From contig CALEQZ010000051.1 in the NCBI GenBank assembly GCA_937908115.1, positions 32,476 through 96,475 on the forward strand: 64,000 bases of DNA, written 5' to 3'. A program made the translations under genes and the position numbers. Below are positions 43,759-53,711 of this stretch, piece by piece; within the stretch, counting starts at the first letter, position 1; each line of letters opens with the position of its first letter. The stretch is from an uncultured Alcaligenaceae bacterium (lineage in GTDB: Bacteria > Pseudomonadota > Gammaproteobacteria > Burkholderiales > Burkholderiaceae_B). A model generated the notes under the pieces. It was given only the letters and a program-made list of their open reading frames with translations, did no database searches and had not been told where the DNA came from.

Positions 43759-45288
43759 TCAGCGCGCGGACAGCCAGGCGATGAGCGCGTCATCGAAGCT
43801 GCGCGCGGCCGCGGCCTGCTCATGGTTGACCATGCTGACCAGCAAATAGCGGCGGCCGCTTGCACCATGGACGTATCCGGCGAGCGCGCGCACGTCGCGC
43901 AGCGACCCGGTCTTGAGGTGCGCCATGCCGTTGGCGGGATGGTTGCGCAGCCGGCGCCGCACCGTGCCGTCCACGCCCGCTATCGCGAGCGAGGAGAGGA
44001 ACTCCGGCATCAGCGGCGAATGCCAGGCCGCGTCCAACAGCCGCGCCAGGCTTGCGGCCGACACCGCACCGGTGCGCGAAAGGCCCGAGCCATTGTCGAT
44101 ATTGAGCTCCGGCATAGGCAGCCCCTGGCGCGCCAGCACTTCGCGCGCGACCATGGCGCTGCCCTCGACGGTGGCCGGCCGTGTGCCGCGTTCGGCGCCC
44201 AGCGTCAATAGCAAGGTGCGCGCCATGACGTTGTTGCTGCGCTTGTTGATGGTCCGGATCGTCTCGGCCAGCGTGGGCGATTCATGCACAGCCAGCGGCA
44301 CCGCGTCTGGCGGCACGCGCCCCTCGCGCACCCTGCCGGTCATAGTCCCACCCAGCGCCTGCCACAGGTGCCGTATCACACTGGCCGTGAAATCCTTCTG
44401 GTCCAGGGCCAGCCGGTATAGCGTGAACTCGCCGCACGACCCCGCTACCTTGCCCGACAGGCGCAGCGTCACACCCTCGCCCGTCAACACCGGACGCGTC
44501 GCGACCACCGGCGGGCCCGGGCAACGGGCGTCGCTCCATTGCACCTCACCCTCCAGCGCCACGCCGGGCACCGGGGGATCCATGACCGGCTGCCAGCGCC
44601 GCGACACCGGGTCGGGCAGGAAGATCAGCCGCATCGCGCCAAAGCCCACCATGAGCGCGTCAGGGCTGGCGTTGTAGGGCCGGTCGGCCGCGCCGTCAAA
44701 GGCGCCCGGATCGATGCCGACATTGCCGAAGATGCTGCGGTCTATGACCACGTCGCCGATCTGGCGAATGCCGCGCAGCCGCAGCTCGCGCAGCAACGAC
44801 CACATATCGGCCAGTGTCATCTGGGGGTCGCCACCGGCGCGCAGGTACAAGGGGCCCGACAACGTATCGGCACCGCCCGGACGCACCCCGGGGTCACCCA
44901 GCAGCTCGGTGCGCCAGGTGTAGCCCGGGCCGAGCTCGGACAGCGCCGCCCAGGTGGTGACGATCTTCATCACCGAGGCGGGATTGCGTGGCTGGTCGGC
45001 ATTGATGGAGATCAGTGCCGGGCCGTCTATCTCCTGCACCGCCAGCGACAGCGCCGATTCGGGCAGGCCGGTCTGCTGCCAGGCCGATCTCAGTTCCGCC
45101 GGCAGCCCTTCGGACCACCGCGCCCCCGGCGCGGTGGGCGGCCTGGCCGGCGAGGCTTGCGCGGCCTGCGAAGGCGCGGCCCGCGGCCCGCCGGAAGCCG
45201 GTTGCGCCGCCTCGGCGCTTGCCGCCAGGATCATCGCAGCCGCCAGCGCAGCGCTGCGCCGCCGTATCCCCCGAATCCGCACCACCAT
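43759..45288 (-). CDS. dacB: D-alanyl-D-alanine carboxypeptidase/endopeptidase, PBP4 type
   Basis: A 509-residue exported penicillin-binding protein of the S13 family. The signal peptide is near residues 1-27 (ending SAEA-AQ) and is followed by a Pro/Ala-rich linker. Active-site motifs are SVMK (SxxK) in NPASVMKIVTTWAAL, SNN in NKRSNNVMARTLL, and KTG in HLKTGSLRDVRALAGYV. It trims or cuts peptidoglycan cross-links in the periplasm. The start MVVRIRGIRRR puts the leader at the N-terminus; the longer frame would add 41 residues. It is divergent from queA. Confidence 0.95.
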   Translation of the reverse strand: MVVRIRGIRRRSAALAAAMILAASAEAAQPASGGPRAAPSQAAQASPARPPTAPGARWSEGLPAELRSAWQQTGLPESALSLAVQEIDGPALISINADQPRNPASVMKIVTTWAALSELGPGYTWRTELLGDPGVRPGGADTLSGPLYLRAGGDPQMTLADMWSLLRELRLRGIRQIGDVVIDRSIFGNVGIDPGAFDGAADRPYNASPDALMVGFGAMRLIFLPDPVSRRWQPVMDPPVPGVALEGEVQWSDARCPGPPVVATRPVLTGEGVTLRLSGKVAGSCGEFTLYRLALDQKDFTASVIRHLWQALGGTMTGRVREGRVPPDAVPLAVHESPTLAETIRTINKRSNNVMARTLLLTLGAERGTRPATVEGSAMVAREVLARQGLPMPELNIDNGSGLSRTGAVSAASLARLLDAAWHSPLMPEFLSSLAIAGVDGTVRRRLRNHPANGMAHLKTGSLRDVRALAGYVHGASGRRYLLVSMVNHEQAAAARSFDDALIAWLSAR

Positions 45289-45446
45289 CGAAAAAACCTC
45301 GTCGCGTCCCGCTTCCGATTCGCAAAGTCGAGAGCATAACGAAAGCTTGCGCGCATACGCATGCCCCGCCGGCCGCAAGCGGCCGGCTGCAGGCCGGTCT
45401 ACAATCCGCATGCCCGGCGCGCCGACCCGCGCGCTGCTGCCTCTGC

Positions 45447-46532
45447 ATGCGGCATGCGCCGCGATTCGTGTCCAGTTTCCTGCCCTTGCCTGCTCCAGCC
45501 CAACCCGCCGCCAGCCTGACGCTGGCCGATTTCGACTACGCCCTGCCCGCCGAATTGATCGCGCAGGCGCCCGCCCCGCGCCGCAGCGCCAGCCGGCTGC
45601 TGCACCTGGACGCCGCCGGCGCGCTGCACGACCGCAGCTTCGCCGACCTGGCCGGGCTGCTGCGGCCGGGCGACCTGCTGGTCTTCAACGACACGCGCGT
45701 GATCAAGGCGCGGCTGCATGGCCGCAAGGCCAGCGGCGGCAAGGTCGAGGTACTGGTCGAGCGCATCCTCGACCCGATGCAGGCGTTGGCGCACGTGCGC
45801 GCCAGCAAGCCTTCGGCGCCAGGCACGGTGCTGCACCTGGCCGAGGCCTTCGACGCCACGGTGCTGGGCCGGCAAGACGACCTTTACTTACTGCAGTTTC
45901 CTGCGCCGGTGCTCGACCTGCTGCAGGCGTACGGACAAACCCCTTTGCCGCCTTACATCGAGCATGTCCCGGACGCGCTGGACGAAGACCGCTACCAAAC
46001 CGTCTACGCCCGGGAACCTGGCGCCGTCGCGGCGCCGACGGCCGGCCTGCACTTCGACGATGCCATGCTCGCGCGCCTGCAGGAGGCGGGCGTGTCGCGC
46101 GCCTTCGTCACGCTGCACGTGGGCGCCGGCACCTTCCAGCCGGTGCGCGTGCAGAACCTGGCCGAGCATGTCATGCATGCCGAGTGGTATACCGTTCCGC
46201 AGAAAACCGTGGACGCCGTGGCGCGTGCCCAAGCCGCTGGCGGGCGCGTCATCGCCGTGGGCACGACCAGCGTGCGCGCCCTGGAATCAGCAGGCGCGCC
46301 GCTGCGCGCCTGCCAGGGCGATACCCGGCTGTTCATCACGCCGGGCTATCGCTGGCAGGTCGTCGACGCCCTGCTGACCAACTTCCATCTTCCGCAATCG
46401 ACCTTGCTGATGCTGGTATCGGCACTGGCCGGCGTGGAACGCATCCGGCGCGCCTATGCCCACGCCGTGGCAAAACGCTACCGCTTCTTCAGCTACGGCG
46501 ACGCGATGTTCATCGAACCTCCCCAGCCATGA
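45447..46532 (+). CDS. queA: S-adenosylmethionine:tRNA ribosyltransferase-isomerase
   Basis: A 361-residue queuosine-pathway enzyme that transfers the ribosyl part of S-adenosylmethionine to preQ1-tRNA. Seen: FDYALPAELIAQAPAPRRSASRLL, LLVFNDTRVIKARL, AAPTAGLHFDD, VTLHVGAGTFQPV and TNFHLPQSTLLMLVSA. The ATG at 45447 is given, but a GTG at 45468 (354 residues) may be the real start, as no ribosome site favours either. A TACAAT -10-like box lies at 45400-45405. Its stop overlaps the tgt start (ATGA). Confidence 0.94.
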   Translation: MRHAPRFVSSFLPLPAPAQPAASLTLADFDYALPAELIAQAPAPRRSASRLLHLDAAGALHDRSFADLAGLLRPGDLLVFNDTRVIKARLHGRKASGGKVEVLVERILDPMQALAHVRASKPSAPGTVLHLAEAFDATVLGRQDDLYLLQFPAPVLDLLQAYGQTPLPPYIEHVPDALDEDRYQTVYAREPGAVAAPTAGLHFDDAMLARLQEAGVSRAFVTLHVGAGTFQPVRVQNLAEHVMHAEWYTVPQKTVDAVARAQAAGGRVIAVGTTSVRALESAGAPLRACQGDTRLFITPGYRWQVVDALLTNFHLPQSTLLMLVSALAGVERIRRAYAHAVAKRYRFFSYGDAMFIEPPQP

Positions 46533-47665
46533 CCGGCCTGACTTTCCAACTGCTCGCCCGCGACGGCGCGGCCCGGCGCGGCCGCATCACCCTGAACCAC
46601 GGTACGGTGGAGACGCCGATCTTCATGCCCGTGGGCACCTACGGCAGCGTCAAGGCGATGCTGCCGCACGAGCTGAAGGAGATCGGCGCGCAGATCGTCT
46701 TGGGCAACACCTTCCACCTGTGGCTACGGCCGGGCACCGAGGTCATGGCTGCCCATGGCGGCCTGCACGGCTTCATGCAATGGGACCGCCCCATCCTGAC
46801 CGATTCCGGGGGCTTCCAGGTGTTTAGCCTGGAGGGCCTGCGCAAGATCACCGAGGAAGGGGTGAAGTTCGCCTCGCCGATAGACGGCTCGCGGCTGTTC
46901 CTGACACCGGAAGCGTCCATGCAGATCCAGCGCGCGCTGAACTCGGACATCGTCATGGTGTTCGACGAGTGCACACCCTATGCCATCGACGGCCGGCCGG
47001 CCACCGTCGAGGAAGCCGCACGGTCCATGCGCATGTCGCTGCGCTGGGCGCGCCGCTCGCGCCAGGAATTCGACCGCCTGGCCAACCCCAACGCGCTGTT
47101 CGGCATCGTCCAGGGCGGCATGTACGAGCACCTGCGCGATGAATCGCTGGCCGGGCTGGTCGACATCGGGTTCCACGGCTACGCCATCGGCGGACTGTCG
47201 GTGGGCGAGCCCAAGGAAGACATGCAGCGCATCCTGGCCCACGTCGCGCCGCGCCTGCCCGAGCAGGCACCGCGCTACCTCATGGGCGTGGGCACGCCAG
47301 AGGACCTGGTCGATGGGGTGGCTCGCGGCGTCGACATGTTCGACTGCGTCATGCCCACGCGCAATGCACGCAACGGCTGGCTGTTCACACGATACGGCGA
47401 CATCAAGATCCGCAATGCGCGCTATCGCAACGACACGCGCCCGCTGGACCCGTCATGTGCCTGCCACACCTGCGCGCACTTTTCGCGGGCCTACCTGCAC
47501 CACCTGCAGCGGGCCAACGAAATCACTGGCTCGCGGCTGAACACCCTCCACAACCTGCACTTCTACCTGCAGATCATGGCAGAAATGCGCGACGCCATCG
47601 CCGCCGGTACCTTCCAGGACTGGCGCGCGCAGTTTGCCGCCGACCGAGCCCGCGGCATCGATTAG
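46529..47665 (+). CDS. tgt: Queuine tRNA-ribosyltransferase (tRNA-guanine transglycosylase)
   Basis: A 378-residue enzyme that swaps guanine 34 for preQ1 in GUN-anticodon tRNAs. Seen: the catalytic region LTDSGGFQVFSL, FGIVQGGMY, GGLSVGEPKEDM, nucleophile Asp in VDMFDCVMPTRNARNG, and the zinc site CACHTC with a following His in YLHHL. It is translationally coupled to queA, the pair forming the queuosine segment of a conserved operon that leads into yajC-secDF. Confidence 0.97.
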   Translation: MTGLTFQLLARDGAARRGRITLNHGTVETPIFMPVGTYGSVKAMLPHELKEIGAQIVLGNTFHLWLRPGTEVMAAHGGLHGFMQWDRPILTDSGGFQVFSLEGLRKITEEGVKFASPIDGSRLFLTPEASMQIQRALNSDIVMVFDECTPYAIDGRPATVEEAARSMRMSLRWARRSRQEFDRLANPNALFGIVQGGMYEHLRDESLAGLVDIGFHGYAIGGLSVGEPKEDMQRILAHVAPRLPEQAPRYLMGVGTPEDLVDGVARGVDMFDCVMPTRNARNGWLFTRYGDIKIRNARYRNDTRPLDPSCACHTCAHFSRAYLHHLQRANEITGSRLNTLHNLHFYLQIMAEMRDAIAAGTFQDWRAQFAADRARGID

Positions 47666-47809
47666 GGCGGCACGCGGCAAAGCGCCTTATGATTTCCTGA
47701 TGCCCGCGCGGGCCCGCGTGCCCGGGCCCTCCCCTTGCGCCGCGGCCGCTATCGGCGGCCGAGCCCGTTACAATCGACGGTTTGTCGGAATACCAACCAG
47801 GAGAACTCC

Positions 47810-48160
47810 ATGCTCGCAACCGACTCCCTGGCCCGCGTCCTGGCCCAAGCTGCCCCGGGCGGCGAACCCGGCGGCGCCCTGATGGGGATGCTGCCCATCA
47901 TCCTGATGTTCGTGATCCTCTATTTCCTGATGATCCGGCCTCAGATGAAGCGGCAGAAAGAACACCGCAACATGGTTGCTGCGCTGGCCAAGGGCGATGA
48001 GGTCGCCACCGCCGGCGGCATCCTCGGCAAGGTGACCAAGGTCAGCGAAAGCTACGTCACCCTGGAAGTGTCGGAACTTGCCGACAAGCCCGTCGAGATC
48101 ATCCTGCAAAAGAACGCCGTCTCCGCCGTCCTGCCCAAGGGAACCATCAAGGCGCTGTAA
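47810..48160 (+). CDS. yajC: Sec translocon accessory protein YajC
   Basis: A 116-residue inner-membrane protein with one membrane segment (about residues 25-45, GMLPIILMFVILYFLMI) followed by RPQMKRQKEHRNM, the family signature, and a small cytoplasmic domain (GDEVATAGGILGKV). It associates with SecD and SecF to help protein export. AGGAGAA precedes the ATG; a TTACAATC -10-like box lies near 47768. Confidence 0.96.
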   Translation: MLATDSLARVLAQAAPGGEPGGALMGMLPIILMFVILYFLMIRPQMKRQKEHRNMVAALAKGDEVATAGGILGKVTKVSESYVTLEVSELADKPVEIILQKNAVSAVLPKGTIKAL

Positions 48161-48231
48161 GCGTCGGACATCGCGGTCCCGGCCAGCGCGCCGGGGCGCA
48201 CCCTTCGTAGCCCCTTCCCTCCTGGCCGGCC

Positions 48232-50100
48232 ATGAACCGCTACCCTCTCTGGAAATACGCCACCGTCCTCATCGCGGTCGTCATCGGCCTGCTCTACACC
48301 TTGCCCAACTTCTTCGGAGAGTCCCCTGCGGTGCAGGTCTCCAGCGCCAAGGCCACGGTCAAGGTGGAGCCGGCGATGCTCGATCGCATCGAACGCCTGC
48401 TGGCCGACGCCGGCATTGCGTCCACCGGCTCGTTCTACGAGCAAAACGGCCCGGTCGGGACCGTGCGCGTGCGCTTTGCCTCCACGGATGTGCAGCTGCA
48501 GGCGCGCGACCTGATCGAGAAGGCCCTGAACCCCGACCCGTCGGATCCGACCTACACCGTCGCGCTGAACCTGCTGCCGGCCTCGCCGCAATGGCTGGCC
48601 GCCATCGGCGCGCGCCCCATGTACCTGGGCCTGGACCTGCGCGGCGGCGTGCATTTCCTGCTGCAGGTCGACATGCAGGGCGCGCTGGCGGCGCGCTATG
48701 ACTCGCTGGCCACGGACGTGCGCACGATCCTGCGCGACGAACGCGTCCCGCTGGCCGGCGTCGAACGCGAAGGCATGTCGGTCGTCGCCTCCTTCTCCGA
48801 CGCCGCAGCGCGCGACCGCGCCGCATCCGCCCTGCACCAACGCTTGGCCGACCTGACCCTGCAGCCGCGCGACGGCGACCGGCCGCAGCTCGTGGGCACG
48901 TTGACGGCGGCAGCCGTCACCGCCGTGCAGGACAATGCACTCAAGCAGAACATCACCACCCTGCACAACCGCATCAACGAGTTGGGCGTGGCCGAGCCCG
49001 TCATCCAGCAGCAGGGCACCGACCGCATCGTCGTGCAGCTGCCCGGCGTGCAGGACGTGGCCAAGGCCAAGGAGATCCTCGGGCGCACGGCCACGCTGGA
49101 AATCCGCATGGTCGACGACAGCCCCGCGGCGCAAAGCGCGCTGGCGTCCGGCACCGTGCCCTTCGGGCTGGAGCGCTTCCAGGAGCGTGGCGGCCGCCCC
49201 GTGCTGGTTCGCCGGCAGGTCATCCTGACTGGGGAAAACCTGCAGGATGCCCAGCCCGGGCGTGACTCCCAGACCCAGCAGCCGGCCGTGCACCTGACGC
49301 TCGACGCCAAGGGCGCACGCATCTTCCGCGACGTCACGCGCGACAACGTCGGCAAGCGCATGGCCATCCTGCTGTTCGAGCAAGGCAAGGGCGAGGTGGT
49401 CACCGCCCCGGTCATCCGCGGCGAAATCCCCGGCGGCCAGGTCCAGATCTCGGGCAGCATGACGGCCGAAGAAGCCGCCGACATCGCGTTGCTGCTGCGC
49501 GCGGGGTCGCTGGCCGCGCCCATGCAGATCATCGAGGAGCGCACCATCGGCCCGAGCCTGGGCGCGGACAACATCGCCAAGGGTTTCTACTCGACGCTCT
49601 ACGGTTTCCTGGCCATCGTCGCGTTCATCATCGTCTATTACCACCTGTTCGGCCTGTTCTCGGCCATCGGGCTGGCCTTCAACGTGCTGCTGCTGCTGGG
49701 GCTGCTGTCCATGCTGCAGGCCACGCTGACCTTGCCCGGCATCGCGGCCATCGCGCTGACGCTGGGCATGGCCATCGACGCGAACGTGCTGATCAACGAA
49801 CGCATCCGCGAAGAGCTGCGCAACGGGGCCTCGCCGCAGCAGGCGATCCATTTCGGCTTCGAGCGCGCCTGGGGCACCATCCTGGACTCGAACCTGACCA
49901 CGCTGATCGTGGGCATCGCGCTGCTGGCCTTCGGCTCGGGCCCGGTGCGCGGTTTTGCCGTGGTGCACTGCCTGGGCATCCTGACGTCGATGTTTTCGTC
50001 GGTGGTCGGCGTGCGCGCGCTGGCCAACCTGTGGTACGGGCGGCGCAAGCGGCTGCAGAAAATTTCCGTCGGCACCGTCTGGAAACCCAAGCAGGGATAA
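48232..50100 (+). CDS. secD: Protein translocase subunit SecD
   Basis: A 622-residue inner-membrane protein. An N-terminal membrane segment (residues 7-24) is followed by a large periplasmic part with the LGLDLRGGVHFLLQVD motif and P1 head, and five C-terminal membrane helices (GFLAIVAFIIVYYHLFGL onward, with AIDANVLINERIREE). With SecF it uses the proton-motive force to complete export of proteins through SecYEG. Confidence 0.97.
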   Translation: MNRYPLWKYATVLIAVVIGLLYTLPNFFGESPAVQVSSAKATVKVEPAMLDRIERLLADAGIASTGSFYEQNGPVGTVRVRFASTDVQLQARDLIEKALNPDPSDPTYTVALNLLPASPQWLAAIGARPMYLGLDLRGGVHFLLQVDMQGALAARYDSLATDVRTILRDERVPLAGVEREGMSVVASFSDAAARDRAASALHQRLADLTLQPRDGDRPQLVGTLTAAAVTAVQDNALKQNITTLHNRINELGVAEPVIQQQGTDRIVVQLPGVQDVAKAKEILGRTATLEIRMVDDSPAAQSALASGTVPFGLERFQERGGRPVLVRRQVILTGENLQDAQPGRDSQTQQPAVHLTLDAKGARIFRDVTRDNVGKRMAILLFEQGKGEVVTAPVIRGEIPGGQVQISGSMTAEEAADIALLLRAGSLAAPMQIIEERTIGPSLGADNIAKGFYSTLYGFLAIVAFIIVYYHLFGLFSAIGLAFNVLLLLGLLSMLQATLTLPGIAAIALTLGMAIDANVLINERIREELRNGASPQQAIHFGFERAWGTILDSNLTTLIVGIALLAFGSGPVRGFAVVHCLGILTSMFSSVVGVRALANLWYGRRKRLQKISVGTVWKPKQG

Positions 50101-50139
50101 GCCGCGCGAGCGCCCCTGGTCATACCGGAACTACCGAAA

Positions 50140-51078
50140 ATGGAATTCTTCCGCATCCATCGCACGATCCCGTTCATGCGCCACGCGCTGGTGCTGAACG
50201 TGATCAGCCTGGTCACCTTCCTGGCCGCGGTCTTTTTCATTGCCACGCGCGGGTTTCACCTGTCCATCGAATTCACCGGCGGCACGGTGATGGAGGTCAG
50301 CTACGGCCAGACCGCCCAGCTCGAGGAGGTGCGCAAGGCGGTGGCCGGCCTGGGCTACAGCGACTTCCAGGTGCAAAACTTCGGCACGTCGCGCGACGTC
50401 ATGATCCGCCTGCCGCTGGCCGAAGGTCAGACCTCGGCGGGCCAAAGCGAAGCGGTATTCAAGGCGCTGCAGGCCGCAGACCCGTCGGTGGAGCTGCGCC
50501 GGGTCGAATTCGTCGGCCCCCAGATCGGCCGCGAACTGGTCGAAAACGGCCTGCTCGCCCTGCTGTTCGTGGTCATCGGCATCATGGTCTACCTGGGGGT
50601 GCGCTTCGAATGGAAGTTCGCCCTGGCAGGCGTGGTGGCCAACCTGCACGACGTCGTCATCATCCTGGGCTTTTTCGCCTTCTTCCAGTGGGAGTTCTCG
50701 CTGGCGGTGCTGGCCGGCGTACTGGCGGTGCTGGGCTATTCGGTCAACGAGTCCGTGGTCATCATGGACCGGATACGCGAGAACTTCCGCAAGCAGCGCC
50801 GCGCGTCGACGCGCGAGATCATCGACAGCGCCATCACCCAGACCATCTCCCGGACCATCATCACGCACGGTTCGACGCAGATGATGGTGCTGTCCATGCT
50901 GTTCTTCGGCGGCCCCACGCTGCATAACTTCGCCCTGGCGCTGACCATCGGCATCTGGTTCGGCATTTACTCATCGGTCTTCGTCGCAGCCGCCATCGCC
51001 ATGTGGCTGGGCGTCAAGCGCGAGGACCTGGTCAAGCCAGTCAAGAAGGAAGGCGAAGGCGAGGTCGAAATCGGCTAG
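50140..51078 (+). CDS. secF: Protein translocase subunit SecF
   Basis: A 312-residue partner of SecD with six membrane segments. Seen: the LSIEFTGGTVMEVSY motif after the first helix, VGPQIGRELVENGLLALL, and the VNESVVIMDRIRENFRK loop. It starts 39 bases after secD. A strong terminator-like hairpin follows the stop codon. Confidence 0.97.
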   Translation: MEFFRIHRTIPFMRHALVLNVISLVTFLAAVFFIATRGFHLSIEFTGGTVMEVSYGQTAQLEEVRKAVAGLGYSDFQVQNFGTSRDVMIRLPLAEGQTSAGQSEAVFKALQAADPSVELRRVEFVGPQIGRELVENGLLALLFVVIGIMVYLGVRFEWKFALAGVVANLHDVVIILGFFAFFQWEFSLAVLAGVLAVLGYSVNESVVIMDRIRENFRKQRRASTREIIDSAITQTISRTIITHGSTQMMVLSMLFFGGPTLHNFALALTIGIWFGIYSSVFVAAAIAMWLGVKREDLVKPVKKEGEGEVEIG

Positions 51079-51112
51079 GCCGGGCCTGCGCCCCTGAAGG
51101 AAAGCCCCCAAG

Positions 51113-51154
51113 GCCCGGCCCGCGCCAGCGCGGACCGGGCTAAAATCTTTTTTT
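51113..51154 (+). terminator. Terminator of the yajC-secD-secF run
   Basis: GCCCGG and CCGCGC pair with GCGCGG and CCGGGC, separated by one internal mismatch, followed by TAAAATC and seven T. The T-rich part overlaps a TAAAAT -10-like box that could serve miaB. Confidence 0.85.
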
Positions 51155-51190
51155 CCCCAAAGCCCCCGGGATCAACACCCGTCACGGCCC

Positions 51191-52618
51191 ATGTCCATGC
51201 AAGAATCCCTCGCCCGGCGCCAACCTGCGCCCGAGCCGGCGGCCGACGCCCCGGCAGCCCCCGCCCGCAAGCTGTTCATCCGCACCTTCGGCTGCCAGAT
51301 GAACGAGTACGACTCCGACAAGATGGCCGATGTGCTGCGCCAGCAGCAGGGCCTGGAGCTCACCGACAAGCCGGAAGAGGCCGACGTCATCCTGTTCAAC
51401 ACCTGTTCGGTGCGCGAGAAGGCCCAGGAAAAGGTCTTTTCCGACCTCGGCCGCGCGCGCCTGCTCAAGCAGGAAAAGCCCCACCTGGTAATAGGTGTGG
51501 GCGGCTGCGTGGCCAGCCAGGAAGGCGAAGCCATCGTCGCGCGCGCGCCCTACGTCGACGTGGTGTTCGGGCCGCAGACCCTGCACCGCCTGCCCGAACT
51601 CATCGCCCGCCGGCGCGCCGAAGGCCGCCCGCAGGTCGACATCAGCTTCCCCGAAATCGAAAAGTTCGATGCGCTGCCGCCGCCCCGCGTGGAAGGCCCC
51701 ACCGCCTTCGTCTCCATCATGGAGGGCTGCAGCAAGTACTGCAGCTTCTGCGTAGTGCCCTACACCCGCGGCGAAGAAGTCTCGCGCCCCTTCGACGACG
51801 TGCTGACCGAGATCGCCGACCTGGCCGACCAGGGCGTGCGCGAGGTCACGCTGCTGGGTCAAAACGTCAATGCCTACCGCGGCCGCATGGGCGACACGGG
51901 CGAGATCGCCGACTTCGCCCTGCTGCTGGAATACGTGCACGAGATCCCCGGCATCGAGCGGATCCGCTACACCACGTCGCACCCCAAGGAGATGACCGCG
52001 CGCATGGCCGAGGCCTACGCCAAGCTGCCCAAGCTGGTCTCTTTCCTGCACCTGCCGGTGCAGTCGGGCAGCGACCGGGTACTGGCGGCCATGAAGCGCG
52101 GCTATACCGCGCTGGAATTCAAGTCCGTGGTGCGCCGCCTGCGCGCGGCCCGGCCCGGGCTGACGCTGTCGTCGGATTTCATCGTCGGGTTCCCGGGCGA
52201 AACCGAAGCCGATTTCGACAAGACGCTCAAGCTGATCGAGGAAGTGGGCTTCGATACGTCCTTTTCCTTCGTCTATTCGCGCCGGCCGGGCACGCCCGCG
52301 GCCGAGCTGCACGACGACACGCCGCAGGAAGTCAAGCTCGCCCGCCTGCAACGCCTGCAGGCGCTGATCAACGAGCAGGCCGCGGCCATCGCGCGCGGCA
52401 TGGTCGGCACCACCCAGCGCATCCTGGTCGAAGGCGTATCGCGCCGCAGCAAGGACGACTTGATGGGCCGCACCGAAAACAACCGCATCGTCAACTTCAC
52501 CGCCCCCACTACGCTGATCGGCAAGATGGTCGACGTGGTCATCACCGAGGCGTATCCGAACTCCCTGCGCGGGCGGCTCGTCGGCGATGCGCAGGCGGCG
52601 CAACAGGCCGCGCCATGA
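51191..52618 (+). CDS. miaB: tRNA-2-methylthio-N6-dimethylallyladenosine synthase
   Basis: A 475-residue radical-SAM methylthiotransferase that modifies A37 of tRNAs reading UNN codons. N-terminal domain cysteines appear in RTFGCQMNEYDSDK, FNTCSVREKA and GVGGCVASQEG (auxiliary iron-sulfur cluster). The radical-SAM cluster is CSKYCSFC. A C-terminal TRAM domain (TQRILVEGVSRRSKDDLMGRT) binds tRNA. It begins the miaB-phoH-ybeY run. Confidence 0.97.
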   Translation: MSMQESLARRQPAPEPAADAPAAPARKLFIRTFGCQMNEYDSDKMADVLRQQQGLELTDKPEEADVILFNTCSVREKAQEKVFSDLGRARLLKQEKPHLVIGVGGCVASQEGEAIVARAPYVDVVFGPQTLHRLPELIARRRAEGRPQVDISFPEIEKFDALPPPRVEGPTAFVSIMEGCSKYCSFCVVPYTRGEEVSRPFDDVLTEIADLADQGVREVTLLGQNVNAYRGRMGDTGEIADFALLLEYVHEIPGIERIRYTTSHPKEMTARMAEAYAKLPKLVSFLHLPVQSGSDRVLAAMKRGYTALEFKSVVRRLRAARPGLTLSSDFIVGFPGETEADFDKTLKLIEEVGFDTSFSFVYSRRPGTPAAELHDDTPQEVKLARLQRLQALINEQAAAIARGMVGTTQRILVEGVSRRSKDDLMGRTENNRIVNFTAPTTLIGKMVDVVITEAYPNSLRGRLVGDAQAAQQAAP

Positions 52619-52673
52619 TGCGCCGGCCAGCCACCGCGCCCTCTGCCGCCAAGCCGGCCGCAAGGAATCCCGC

Positions 52674-53711
52674 ATGACGCCACCGAACCGATCCCCCCGC
52701 GAGCCGTCCCGGACACGCCGCGCCGCACCCGTAGTGGTCTACCTGGAAGGCGACAACACGCACCTGGCCAATTTGTGTGGACCCTTGGATGCCAATTTGC
52801 GCCAGCTGGCCGACGGCACGGGCGTGCAGCTCAAGCGGCGCGGCAGCCGCTTTACGCTGGAAGGCGATCAGGCGGCGCTCGCCGCCCAGGCGCTGCGGCG
52901 CTTCCACGAACAGGCGGCGCACAAGGCGCTGTCGGTCGATGACGTCCAGCTGGGCCTGGTCGAGCTGGGCGTGGGCCGCGAAGCCGCACGCGCCGATCCG
53001 CGCGCCCTCGACCCGGCGGCACTGCCGCCCTTGGACGACGAAAGCGGCGGCATCGCCCTGCGCACCCGCCGCACCGACCTGCGCCCGCGCACGCCCCGCC
53101 AGCGCGACTACATCAACGGCATCCTGCGCCACGACATCACTTTCGGCATCGGGCCGGCCGGCACCGGCAAGACCTGGCTGGCAGTGGCCTGCGCCATCGA
53201 CGCGCTCGAGCGCGACACCGTCCAGCGACTGGTACTGACCCGGCCAGCGGTCGAGGCGGGCGAGCGGCTAGGCTTTTTGCCCGGTGACCTGGCCCAAAAG
53301 GTCGACCCCTACCTGCGACCGCTTTACGACGCGCTGTACGACCTGCTGGGATTCGAACGGGTGCAGCGCCTGTTCGAGAAACAGACCATCGAGATTGCAC
53401 CGCTTGCATACATGCGCGGGCGCACGCTGAACCACGCTTTCGTGATCCTGGACGAGGCGCAGAACACCACGCCCGAACAAATGAAAATGTTCCTGACGCG
53501 GATCGGCTTCGGCAGCAAGGCGGTGATCACGGGCGACCCGTCGCAGGTCGACCTGCCGCGGGGACAGCAGAGCGGCCTGGCGCACGCCGTGCGCGTGCTC
53601 GAGGACGTGCGCGGCATCGCAGTCACCCAATTCACCAGCCAGGACGTGGTGCGCCATCCCCTGGTGGCGCGCATCGTCGAGGCCTACGAGCGGGCGGGCG
53701 ATGAAGCGTAG
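52674..53711 (+). CDS. ybeZ: PhoH-family ATPase (YbeZ)
   Basis: A 345-residue P-loop protein with an N-terminal KH-like region (about 30-100), Walker A GPAGTGKTWLAV, Walker B VILDEAQNTTPEQMKMF and SKAVITGDPSQVDLP. It is thought to act with YbeY in RNA maturation. The start follows AAGGAA seven bases upstream and removes 29 residues of a longer frame. It overlaps ybeY by 11 bases. Confidence 0.95.
   Translation: MTPPNRSPREPSRTRRAAPVVVYLEGDNTHLANLCGPLDANLRQLADGTGVQLKRRGSRFTLEGDQAALAAQALRRFHEQAAHKALSVDDVQLGLVELGVGREAARADPRALDPAALPPLDDESGGIALRTRRTDLRPRTPRQRDYINGILRHDITFGIGPAGTGKTWLAVACAIDALERDTVQRLVLTRPAVEAGERLGFLPGDLAQKVDPYLRPLYDALYDLLGFERVQRLFEKQTIEIAPLAYMRGRTLNHAFVILDEAQNTTPEQMKMFLTRIGFGSKAVITGDPSQVDLPRGQQSGLAHAVRVLEDVRGIAVTQFTSQDVVRHPLVARIVEAYERAGDEA

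Noticed and set aside
48052..49968. A 638-codon minus-strand frame opposite secD
   Set aside because: secD is unambiguous on the plus strand, and the antisense translation has no recognisable domain or ribosome site.
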